Assembly (NCBI GenBank): GCA_036734105.1
Contig: DAIMZH010000003.1
Coordinates: 62,001 to 126,000, forward strand
Direction of reading: 5' to 3'
Length of the DNA: 64,000 nt
Origin: Azoarcus_F sp036734105
GTDB taxonomy: Bacteria > Pseudomonadota > Gammaproteobacteria > Burkholderiales > Rhodocyclaceae
The notes under the pieces are model-generated. The model was not told the origin of the DNA. It saw nothing but the letters and a program-made list of their open reading frames with translations, and ran no database searches. Below are positions 1 to 7,058 of the stretch, piece after piece; the stretch's first letter is position 1; the number at the start of each line of letters is the position of its first letter. The position numbers and the translations under genes are program-made.

Positions 1-2
1 GC

Positions 3-671
3 GTTCCACCTTGCCCCGGCGGCATCATGGCCAAAAACCCGGAATGGCGGCGCAGCCTGTCAGACTGGAAGACTGCGATCGGACGCTGGTTCAACACGCC
101 CACACCCGAGAACATCATGATGGGCAGCATGTTTGTCGACTTGCGGCTGGTTTATGGTGACGCTGAGCTGGTCGATCAGCTCAAGTCCCACATCTTCGCG
201 TTTCTCGCCCGCGACCGCGGATTCATCATGCGGATGGCGCAAAACATGACCGGATTCAAACCCCCGCTGGGGTGGTTCAACAAAATCAAGACATCCTCGG
301 ACCCTGCACACAAGGGCCAGCTCGATATCAAGAAGGCGGGCATTTTTGCGATCACCGATGGCATCAAGGCGATGAGTCTCGACGCCGGCAAGCTTGAAGG
401 AAACACTCTGGACCGCATCGCCATACTCGGTGAAAAATCCGCCTTCAAACCGGATATGGCTGCGGACCTGTCAGCCAGTTTCGAGTTCATGACTCAATTA
501 CGCTTGCGTGGGCATGTCGCGTCAGTGCTGGCTGACACGCCGACATCAAACTACATCCGCGTGGCAGACCTGAACCGGGTTGAGGTGGCCAGACTGACGG
601 CTGCCCTGGAAGCCGTGGGACGTTTTCAGCAGTTCATCCAGCATCACTTCAACCTCAAGCTGCTGCGCTGA
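3..671 (+). CDS. DUF294 nucleotidyltransferase-like protein, C-terminal part (cut by window edge)
   Basis: The reading frame is open from base 3, so the gene begins upstream and only about 222 C-terminal codons are visible. The first residues read VPPCPGGIMAKNPEWRRSL, which resembles the junction between the DUF294 nucleotidyltransferase-like domain and its C-terminal DUF294_C domain. The WRRSLSDWK, PENIMMGSMFVDLR and YGD stretches are typical of this family. Full-length members usually carry N-terminal cyclic-nucleotide-binding and CBS domains and are thought to be regulatory nucleotidyltransferases related to GlnD; that part lies outside the window. The ATG at 27 is internal and should not be used as the start. 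A hairpin terminator follows 22 bases after the stop codon. The family call is fairly sure; the substrate is unknown. Confidence 0.8.
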   Translation, partial: VPPCPGGIMAKNPEWRRSLSDWKTAIGRWFNTPTPENIMMGSMFVDLRLVYGDAELVDQLKSHIFAFLARDRGFIMRMAQNMTGFKPPLGWFNKIKTSSDPAHKGQLDIKKAGIFAITDGIKAMSLDAGKLEGNTLDRIAILGEKSAFKPDMAADLSASFEFMTQLRLRGHVASVLADTPTSNYIRVADLNRVEVARLTAALEAVGRFQQFIQHHFNLKLLR

Positions 672-692
672 GCCATAACCATGACCGGCAAC

Positions 693-721
693 AAAAAAGG
701 CCGCCATATGGCGGCTTTTTT
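693..721. terminator. Bidirectional rho-independent terminator
   Basis: A perfect 16-base palindrome (700-715, arms GCCGCCAT/ATGGCGGC) is flanked by six A residues on the left and six T residues on the right. It can therefore terminate both the plus-strand DUF294 gene and the minus-strand MaoC gene, which converge here. Confidence 0.92.
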
Positions 722-734
722 GTGGTGCTGAAAC

Positions 735-1181
735 TCACCGGGCAGGGATCATGATTTCGGCCTCACCCTCCAGCACTACTTTGCCCTTGACAGTACACAC
801 CGTTGAAAACCGGGCCCGGCGTTTGGCTTCGTTGAGTTCGATCACCGTTACCCGCGCCTCAACGGTGTCACCGATCTTGACCGGTGCCTTGAAGCGCAGC
901 GACTGAGACAGGTAGATACAACCAGGACCAGGCAGACGGGTGCCGAACACTGTGGATATGTAGCCCGCCGACAGCATGCCGTGAGCAATCCGGCCGCCAA
1001 ACATGGTAGACGCCGCAAACTCCTCATCCAGATGCACTGGATTGGTGTCGCCAGTGACACCAGCAAACATCAGGATATCCGCCTCGCCCACGGTGCGCCC
1101 GATGGCTGCCGACATGCCGACTTCAAGTTGATCGAAGTTGTAGCCGTAGCACTTCGAAAAATCGCGACCAGTTTCGCTCAT
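735..1181 (-). CDS. MaoC-family (R)-specific enoyl-CoA hydratase (PhaJ-like)
   Basis: 148 aa single hot-dog fold protein. Members hydrate trans-2-enoyl-CoA to (R)-3-hydroxyacyl-CoA in the cytoplasm, linking beta-oxidation to polyhydroxyalkanoate or lipid synthesis. The hydratase signature is visible: ADILMFAGVTGDTNPVH, with the expected catalytic Asp45 and His50, followed by FGGRIAHGML. Length is normal for a PhaJ-type single-domain hydratase. GGAGAG sits just before the ATG. It lies 72 bp downstream of the DUF1302 gene on the same strand and ends at the shared terminator, so it is probably the last gene of that unit. This suggests, but does not prove, an acyl substrate for the neighbouring transport genes. 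The true chain-length specificity cannot be read from sequence. Confidence 0.85.
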   Translation of the reverse strand: MSETGRDFSKCYGYNFDQLEVGMSAAIGRTVGEADILMFAGVTGDTNPVHLDEEFAASTMFGGRIAHGMLSAGYISTVFGTRLPGPGCIYLSQSLRFKAPVKIGDTVEARVTVIELNEAKRRARFSTVCTVKGKVVLEGEAEIMIPAR

Positions 1182-1253
1182 GTTCTCTCCAGAATGTTGT
1201 TGATGCGGTATGGTTGATTCATCAAGTCATCAAGTTGCAAGCGGGGTCACACT

Positions 1254-2615
1254 TCAGAACCAGCGTCGCAACTCAACATAAAGCCTGTCCTGATCACCGA
1301 AGCGACCAAATAATGCATTCTTTCTTCCACCAAACAGATCGGCACCCAGCGTTCCGCGCCACTCCTGAGTGATATTCCATATCAGCTTGGGACGCAGCAT
1401 GTAGTCACTGCGGTTGAAACTCGAAGCGTACAGCATCTCGGCCTCAAGCCGATCACTGAAACGCCGGTTGAGGAGCAGCGTGTAACCCACTTCATCACGA
1501 TCGAAGTTGAAACGTCTGTCGTAGTCCAGCATGTGCCGACCGAACAATTGCAGGTTGAGCCGCCAGTCGCCCTTTGCAATGTCTGCGCCCAACACATAAT
1601 CGAGCGTATCCGCCGATTGCATGGCGAAGGGTGTCGGCGCTGCGAAGCGGCGACCGCTGGTATGCACGGCCTCGCCTTTCAGCACAAAGTTCCCCATGTC
1701 CTTGGAGAAGGTAGCGCCGGTCTGGCGTAGCCTGTCGCGCCGCAACTCCAGCCCGGTCGGCGTACCATACAGTGTGGGCGAGACGTCCTGACTCTGATAA
1801 TGAAAGGCGGTGAGATCCCAGCCTGACACCAGACGCGACAGGCGCAAACCCCAGTTGGTGTTGGACAGCTTGCGTGACGGTGTCAGGTCTCGCACCGGCG
1901 TGCCAGCGGGCAAGTCAAATGGATAGAAATTGCTGCCCGGCTTGCCAATGTCGTCGTAGCTGGGGTGAGGAATCCACAACATCTCGAAATGGGTCTCGCC
2001 GGCAAAATACTCGGCACGTGCTGCCCACTGCGGGATGCGCATCGCATCAAATTCGGGGAGCACGAATTCACGCATGTCACGCGGTGACACCACGTCTGCC
2101 AGAAACAGCCCGACCATCTCACCCCACACCACATGCTGCCGACCGAGCCGGAACTCCCAGTCACCCGCGTTGAAATCGACATAGGCTTCGCGCAGACTCA
2201 ATTCAGCGCGCTGGTCCTGGCGAACCGCTCTCGGATAGTGGCGTGATTCGAAATCATAAGCGGCGTCGTAATCAGCGCGTGCGCCGACATGGTAGCGCAG
2301 GCCTGAACCTATGCGCCCACTGGCGTTCAGTTCGAGTCGCGTACGCAGCTTGGACCATCGCGAGGGGCTGTTGTCGGTGTAGGCTGCGGCGAACTCACCA
2401 TAGCCACTCAGGCGGATACCCGCACCGGCCGGTGCGGGCAAAAAATCATCTGCAAGGTCGAAAGATTCAAGGCCAGCCTCGTCGACTATAGGCGCGTCCA
2501 GATCAAACAAGTCATCCAGATCGTCGGCCGCCTCTGCTGCACCGACCAGCAACAGCGCTGCACACAACATCGTCTGCGTGACACGCAGCGCATTCGAGCT
2601 TTGCACTTCTTTCAT
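1254..2615 (-). CDS. DUF1302-type outer-membrane beta-barrel protein
   Basis: 453 aa. An N-terminal signal peptide (hydrophobic core CAALLLVGA, probable cleavage after AEA near residue 29) is followed by an unusually acidic linker (many Asp/Glu, residues 30-58). The rest consists of alternating amphipathic strands starting with a GIRLSGYGEF strand, and the protein ends in Phe, as outer-membrane barrels do. Strand content and phrases such as RLGRQHVVWGE and the late RPKLIWNITQEW stretch resemble DUF1302 proteins, which often sit with LolA-like outer-membrane lipoprotein-sorting proteins and lipid transporters. The start ATG overlaps the stop of the ABC ATPase gene by 4 nt (ATGA), so translation is probably coupled. 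At 453 aa it is shorter than many DUF1302 members. Function is inferred as a porin or lipid receptor; the substrate is unknown. Confidence 0.7.
   Translation of the reverse strand: MKEVQSSNALRVTQTMLCAALLLVGAAEAADDLDDLFDLDAPIVDEAGLESFDLADDFLPAPAGAGIRLSGYGEFAAAYTDNSPSRWSKLRTRLELNASGRIGSGLRYHVGARADYDAAYDFESRHYPRAVRQDQRAELSLREAYVDFNAGDWEFRLGRQHVVWGEMVGLFLADVVSPRDMREFVLPEFDAMRIPQWAARAEYFAGETHFEMLWIPHPSYDDIGKPGSNFYPFDLPAGTPVRDLTPSRKLSNTNWGLRLSRLVSGWDLTAFHYQSQDVSPTLYGTPTGLELRRDRLRQTGATFSKDMGNFVLKGEAVHTSGRRFAAPTPFAMQSADTLDYVLGADIAKGDWRLNLQLFGRHMLDYDRRFNFDRDEVGYTLLLNRRFSDRLEAEMLYASSFNRSDYMLRPKLIWNITQEWRGTLGADLFGGRKNALFGRFGDQDRLYVELRRWF
2419..2438. repeat. 20-bp perfect palindrome inside the DUF1302 gene
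   Basis: The arms CCCGCACCGG and CCGGTGCGGG are exact reverse complements with no spacer. It lies in the codons for the Ala/Pro/Gly-rich turn after the acidic linker. It could be a by-product of repeated Ala, Pro and Gly codons. Confidence 0.6.
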
Positions 2616-3361
2616 ATCTCTGGATCCTCTTCGTCCTTGTCGCGCTTGTCGTGCACAAACACCCAGTGGCTATCGGACTTCATGCCAAGCGCGAGCACCT
2701 TGCCATCCTCGATACGCACCAAGCGATCAGCCATGTTCATCACACGCTTGTCGTGAGTGGAAAAAATGAAGGTCGTACCAGCCTTGCGGTTGATGCTCTT
2801 CATCAGCTTCAGAATGCTCTTGCCGGTTTCCTTGTCCAGGTTGGCTGTTGGCTCGTCGGCCAGCACAACCTTGGAGTGTGTAGCCAAGGCCCGCGCGATC
2901 GCTACACGCTGGCGCTGACCGCCAGACAGTTGGTTGGGCCGGTGGCTGGCATAACGCGACAAACCCACCATACCCAGATAATGCCTTACCCGTTCGCGAC
3001 GTTCCGAACGACTCAACTCAGGCAGACGCAGAAGCGGGAATTCGACATTTTCTTCAGCCGACAGGACAGGCAGAAGATTGAAAGTCTGAAAGATGAAACC
3101 AAGGGTCCGTGCTCGCAGGTCGGCCAATTCATCAGGCGTGCGCCCGGATACATCTTTTCCGTCAATCAACACCCGTCCGTCAGTTGGCGTATCAATACAA
3201 CCGATAATGTTGAGCAAGGTAGACTTGCCGCTGCCGGATGGCCCGGCAATGGCCAAGAACACACCGGGCTCAATTGACAAGGTAACACCTTGCAAAGCGT
3301 TGACGATTTGCTCGCCAAGCGCGTAACGTTTGCTGACGTTCTCGACCTGAACGATCGCCAT
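2612..3361 (-). CDS. LolD/MacB-type ABC transporter ATP-binding protein
   Basis: 249 aa cytoplasmic ATPase subunit. Walker A GPSGSGKST (40-48), Q-loop Gln92, signature LSGGQ (145-149), Walker B VVLADE (165-170) and H-loop His203 are all intact. The overall sequence is of the LolD/FtsE/MacB group, which works with FtsX-like permeases to move lipoproteins, peptides or lipids out of the inner membrane. A 25-residue charged tail after residue 225 goes beyond the usual LolD end. The start chosen is the ATG of MAIVQVENVSKRY; longer frames reach into the divergent gene. The gene overlaps the DUF1302 gene by 4 nt and is divergent from a LolA-like gene 42 bp away. No permease gene is present in the window beside it. 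Confidence 0.88.
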   Translation of the reverse strand: MAIVQVENVSKRYALGEQIVNALQGVTLSIEPGVFLAIAGPSGSGKSTLLNIIGCIDTPTDGRVLIDGKDVSGRTPDELADLRARTLGFIFQTFNLLPVLSAEENVEFPLLRLPELSRSERRERVRHYLGMVGLSRYASHRPNQLSGGQRQRVAIARALATHSKVVLADEPTANLDKETGKSILKLMKSINRKAGTTFIFSTHDKRVMNMADRLVRIEDGKVLALGMKSDSHWVFVHDKRDKDEEDPEI

Positions 3362-3403
3362 GTGCTGGGTCAAAGTTGAAGTAATTTCGAAAGGATAACA
3401 CCG

Positions 3404-4168
3404 ATGAATCAGGAATTCCGCACCCGCAGGCGTCTTGTCGGCACATTGGTCGGCTTGCCACTGCTGACTGCACTGCCCGCGCTCGCGGCAAGCCGCGACC
3501 AGGAGGCCGAAGCCATTGTGGCGCGCGCTGATGCGGTACGTTTTCCGCAGGAGAGCTTTCAGACTGACATCACAGTCACCAACTTCAATGACGGTGTCCA
3601 AGGTGACGTTCGACGCTACCGCGTACTGTCAAGGGGCAACGAAAACACTATTGTCCTGACCATATCGCCCGCATCAGAGCGCGGTCAGGCATTGCTCATG
3701 CGTGGACGCGACCTGTGGGTGTTCATGCCCACTGTTTCTCAGCCGGTTCGCCTTTCTCTGGCCCAACGCCTCACCGGTCAGGTGGCTAATGGAGACTTGG
3801 CTCGGGCCAACTTTGCCGGCGACTATCGCCCACGCCTGCTTGGCCGCGAACAAATGGCGGACACCTCTGCCGATGTGCTGGAACTCACTGCGGCCGATCG
3901 TGGCGTAGCCTATGCCAAGGTCAAGTACTGGGTAGCTGCCGATACTGCCCACCCCTTGCGAGCAGAGTTCCACGCAGTATCCGGCCGACTGCTCAAGGTG
4001 TGTAAATACGAGAACTATCAGGAGCTCGCTGGTCGGCTTCGGCCCACTCGGTTGGTTATGGAGGACGCACTGAAACCCTCTGAATACTCGGTTCTTGAAT
4101 ACGGCGCGATGGCGCTCCGAGAACTGCCTGAGCGAATGTTTACCCGAGAGTATCTGCGCCGACTTTAA
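3404..4168 (+). CDS. LolA-like outer-membrane lipoprotein-sorting protein (COG2834 type)
   Basis: 254 aa periplasmic protein. The N-terminus carries a signal peptide with RTRRRLVG before a hydrophobic core ending ALPALAA; the paired arginines resemble a Tat signal, though Sec export is equally possible. The body has the LolA/LppX-like layout of long beta strands, including the LMRGRDLWVFMP segment and the later KVKYWVAADTAHPLRAEF segment, as in proteins annotated outer membrane lipoprotein-sorting protein. The hydrophobic barrel of this fold shuttles a lipid or lipoprotein. The ribosome binding site AAAGGA lies 8 bases before the ATG. It is divergent from the ABC ATPase. It is distinct from the canonical LolA encoded near 26.8 kb, so it probably serves a different cargo. 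Confidence 0.75.
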   Translation: MNQEFRTRRRLVGTLVGLPLLTALPALAASRDQEAEAIVARADAVRFPQESFQTDITVTNFNDGVQGDVRRYRVLSRGNENTIVLTISPASERGQALLMRGRDLWVFMPTVSQPVRLSLAQRLTGQVANGDLARANFAGDYRPRLLGREQMADTSADVLELTAADRGVAYAKVKYWVAADTAHPLRAEFHAVSGRLLKVCKYENYQELAGRLRPTRLVMEDALKPSEYSVLEYGAMALRELPERMFTREYLRRL

Positions 4169-4205
4169 TAAATGGCTTGCCGCAAGCTGCCGCTTCCCGA
4201 ACACC

Positions 4206-4228
4206 GCAGCGCAATCAAGTTGCGCTGC
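4206..4228. repeat. Strong hairpin between convergent genes
   Basis: GCAGCGCAA and TTGCGCTGC form a perfect 9-bp stem with a 5-nt loop. A smaller hairpin (GCTTG/CAAGC, 4175-4187) precedes it. Neither is followed by a T-run, so this is at best a non-canonical terminator for the two converging transcripts. Confidence 0.55.
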
Positions 4229-4262
4229 CCGGGCCATCCGGCATTCGGCGCCACAGCGGCGC

Positions 4263-4808
4263 TCAGAGCTTTCTGCGCCAGCCAATCCAGACGCTTGCAG
4301 CGAGCAGTGCCAGCACTGCCACAATCAAGGCAAACTTTGAGACGGCAAGAAGTCCGATGGCCAGCGCAAGCGGGTCTGCGGTGGCACCATTCAAAACGGC
4401 GAGAATCAGCAGATTTTCAGCAATGTCCAGAAATGCTGCAAACCAGATGCCTGAATGCCCAGCAAAGACATACGTTGACCATTGCGACAGATTCAAGCTG
4501 GCCAGGCTGATACCGCGACGCCACAACAGCAGGCTGAGTAGCGCCGCATAGCCAAACACGAAGAAAAAGTCGGCGACCATGCCTTGCCGCACTGCGGCGA
4601 TGCCGCTATCGCCCCAGCACAACAGAATCTCATCCAGGCGCTGCTCATGCCACGCAAACTGGATATCAAGCTGCGAACTCATGCCGCAACTGACCTCTCC
4701 GCGCGACTCCAGCCACACCAACGCAGCCAGACTCAGCGCCGTAAACACGAACACCGCGGCGATCACCCGATTGGCAAGCGTGCTGTGCCACATGCTATAC
4801 AGGCTCAT
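4263..4808 (-). CDS. Hypothetical four-helix inner-membrane protein
   Basis: 181 aa. Not recognised as a named family. Hydrophobic segments are visible at about residues 13-30, 76-95, 112-135 and 148-172, so four transmembrane helices are likely. A roughly 45-residue soluble loop between the first two contains two Cys (SCGMSS and LLCWGD), probably periplasmic and able to form a disulfide. The start codon overlaps the rfbD stop by 4 nt (ATGA), making it the last gene of the exopolysaccharide transcription unit. The coupling to rfbD suggests a role in the envelope, but nothing in the sequence fixes a function. Confidence 0.6.
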   Translation of the reverse strand: MSLYSMWHSTLANRVIAAVFVFTALSLAALVWLESRGEVSCGMSSQLDIQFAWHEQRLDEILLCWGDSGIAAVRQGMVADFFFVFGYAALLSLLLWRRGISLASLNLSQWSTYVFAGHSGIWFAAFLDIAENLLILAVLNGATADPLALAIGLLAVSKFALIVAVLALLAASVWIGWRRKL

Positions 4809-5719
4809 GTCTTAAACGACGGCAATATCTCGTCCATCATCCGCGCTACCCCAAACTGCCAATCCGGTAACTGAAGCGCAAATCTGTTGCAAAGCTTGTC
4901 AGTGTTGAGCCGAGAGTTTCTCGGACGTGGCGCGGGAACCGGATAGGCTTCGGTTGGAATGCCCGCCACCTCATCCGGGCGAACCTTGAGGGCCAAACCC
5001 GCGCCATCAGCCAGAGATAGCACAAACCGGGCGTAATCGCACCACGAGGTTTCACCTGCTGCGGCCAGATGGTAGCTGCCGGAAAGTTCATCCACACCTC
5101 GACCAAGTTTGATGTCGCGCGCGATATGAGCAGACACGTCGGCGATCAGGTCTGCGCCGGTGGGCGCCCCGATCTGGTCATTCACCACCTTGAGTTGATC
5201 GCGGGTGAGCGCGAGGTTCAACATGGTGCGCGCAAAATTGCCACCGCGCGATGCATACACCCAGCTTGTGCGCAAAATGACGTGACGACAGTCACTGACC
5301 CGAATCGCCTCCTCGCCAGCGAGCTTGCTTCGGCCATAAACCGACAAGGGGCCGGTGGTATCATCCTCGCGCCATGCTCGGACGCCGGTGCCGGGAAAAA
5401 CATAATCGGTGGAATAATGCAGCAACCAGGCACCGAGACGCTTGGCCTCACGTGCAAGCACCGCCGGGGCCTCTGCATTGACAGTCATGGCTTCGTCAGC
5501 GTGTGATTCAGCACGATCTACCGCAGTATAGGCCGCTGCATTGACTATCATGTCTGGTGCCAGCTCGCGCACCGTCACAGCCAGCTCATCCAGCCGGGTC
5601 ATGTCTCCGCACAAGCCCTTGTCATGGCGAGACAAGGCGATCACCTTGCCCAACGGAGCCAGTGCGCGCTGCAACTCCCAGCCGACCTGTCCGTCACGAC
5701 CCAGCAAGAGAATTTTCAT
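4805..5719 (-). CDS. rfbD: dTDP-4-dehydrorhamnose reductase
   Basis: 304 aa short-chain dehydrogenase of the extended type. It makes dTDP-L-rhamnose by NAD(P)H reduction of dTDP-4-dehydro-L-rhamnose, the last step of rhamnose donor synthesis. The nucleotide-binding GRDGQVG (7-13), STDYVF (103-108) and the catalytic Thr104/Tyr128/Lys132 set (YGRSK) are visible. Length is normal. rfbA, rfbB and rfbC, usually next to it, are absent from the window and must be elsewhere. The gene follows the XrtA glycosyltransferase by 120 bp on the same strand, suggesting that the exopolysaccharide contains rhamnose. It is translationally coupled to the membrane protein behind it. Confidence 0.9.
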   Translation of the reverse strand: MKILLLGRDGQVGWELQRALAPLGKVIALSRHDKGLCGDMTRLDELAVTVRELAPDMIVNAAAYTAVDRAESHADEAMTVNAEAPAVLAREAKRLGAWLLHYSTDYVFPGTGVRAWREDDTTGPLSVYGRSKLAGEEAIRVSDCRHVILRTSWVYASRGGNFARTMLNLALTRDQLKVVNDQIGAPTGADLIADVSAHIARDIKLGRGVDELSGSYHLAAAGETSWCDYARFVLSLADGAGLALKVRPDEVAGIPTEAYPVPAPRPRNSRLNTDKLCNRFALQLPDWQFGVARMMDEILPSFKT

Positions 5720-5839
5720 GGGGACTTCCTTCGATGTCTTGGCCGCCGCCGGTTACTGCCTTTCCGGTGCGGCTTGAGGTAGGGGCGATCTTGCCAAACA
5801 AATTGTGCCTGGCAATGTCACCATATGGCTCAGACCGCA

Positions 5840-7042
5840 CTATCGGCGCGACTCGATCATCTTGCGATAGGCTGGTTCATAGTGGGCAACGCTGTTCTTC
5901 CAGTTGCGCACCGACTCGACAAAATGGCGGCCCGCTGCGCGCACCGCAGTCCAGTCACTTCGGTGGTCCAAAGTGTTAACGATGACCTCGGCAAGCGCAG
6001 CCTCATTGCCCGCCTTGAACAGGAAACCGGTCTCACCGTCACGCACCAATTCCTTGTGCCCACCCACATCAGAAGCGACGAAGATGCGCCCCTGTGCCAT
6101 CGCCTCAAGTGGCTTGAGCGGTGTGACAATCTCGGTGAGTCGCATGGAATGACGCGGATAGACCAGAAGATCAATCTGGTCGTAATAGCGGCTGACCTCA
6201 CTGTGTGGCACCCGGCCAGTAAAAACAACCTTGTTGGCAACTCCAAGCTCGTGCGCGAGTTGCTTGAGGTTGGCGTCCTGCGGACCGCCACCCACCAGTA
6301 GCAGACGTAAATCTGCTCGGCCTGGCAAAAGCCTGGCGAAGCCACGCAACAGCAGATCCAGGCCTTCGTAGGCATAGAAGGAGCCGACAAAGCCCAGCAC
6401 CGTGCATTGCTGCAGACCCAAACTCGCACGAAGTTCGGCATCTGGCTCACCAGAGAGGGTAAATCCCGATACATCTACCGCATTCGGAATGACCGTGACC
6501 TTGTCAGCGGCGATGCCACGTCCCACGATATCCTTACGCAAGCCCTCGCAAATGGTGAATACATGATCAACCCGTCGAAAGCTGTGAGTATCAAGCGCCT
6601 TGGTCAGACGATAACGCAAACTGCCCTCGGCGGTAGTGCCGTGATCAACCGCGGCGTCCTCCCAGAAGGCACGCACCTCATAGGCTACCGGAATGCCCAG
6701 GCGTCGCCCGACCCGCGCGGCCGGAATAGCATTGAGCACCGGAGAATGCGCATGCAGGATGTCGGGTCTATGCTGCTGCGCGAGCTGTTCGAGGCGCCGC
6801 TCGGTGGCCTTCATCTGGCGTAGCAGGCCAATAACGGGTAGTGAGTCGTCCACCGGGGCAGTGCGGTAGAAATCGAGATCATCCACCTGCTCGTGCAGGT
6901 TTGGCACCTTTCCCTGTTTGGGAGAGGTGAGATGCAAGGTCTCCCAGCCGCGCGCACGCTGCTCGCGCAGAATGGCTGCAGACCGGAAGGTGTAACCACT
7001 GTGCAATGGCAAAGAGTGGTCGAATATGTGCAGAATGCGCAT
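5840..7042 (-). CDS. GT4-family glycosyltransferase, XrtA/PEP-CTERM system type (TIGR04063-like)
   Basis: 400 aa GT-B fold transferase, cytoplasmic and probably membrane-associated. The N-terminal acceptor half begins MRILHIFDHSLPLHSGYTFR, with the HSLP-HSGY pattern typical of the family found in exosortase A loci. The C-terminal Glycos_transf_1 half has LGFVGSFYAYEGLDLLL, LLVGGGP and the donor-binding segment PLKPLEAMAQG with the conserved Glu. It adds one sugar to the lipid-linked repeat unit; sugar and linkage are unknown. It follows the amidotransferase gene by 16 bp and clearly belongs to the same operon. The assignment to the XrtA-linked subfamily rests on both sequence and context. Confidence 0.85.
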   Translation of the reverse strand: MRILHIFDHSLPLHSGYTFRSAAILREQRARGWETLHLTSPKQGKVPNLHEQVDDLDFYRTAPVDDSLPVIGLLRQMKATERRLEQLAQQHRPDILHAHSPVLNAIPAARVGRRLGIPVAYEVRAFWEDAAVDHGTTAEGSLRYRLTKALDTHSFRRVDHVFTICEGLRKDIVGRGIAADKVTVIPNAVDVSGFTLSGEPDAELRASLGLQQCTVLGFVGSFYAYEGLDLLLRGFARLLPGRADLRLLLVGGGPQDANLKQLAHELGVANKVVFTGRVPHSEVSRYYDQIDLLVYPRHSMRLTEIVTPLKPLEAMAQGRIFVASDVGGHKELVRDGETGFLFKAGNEAALAEVIVNTLDHRSDWTAVRAAGRHFVESVRNWKNSVAHYEPAYRKMIESRR

Positions 7043-7058
7043 GTATTTAGGCTGAAAA

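Noticed and set aside
5791..5815. TTGCCA/TGGCAA inverted repeat between rfbD and the glycosyltransferase gene
   Set aside because: Only 6 bp with a 13-nt spacer, common by chance.
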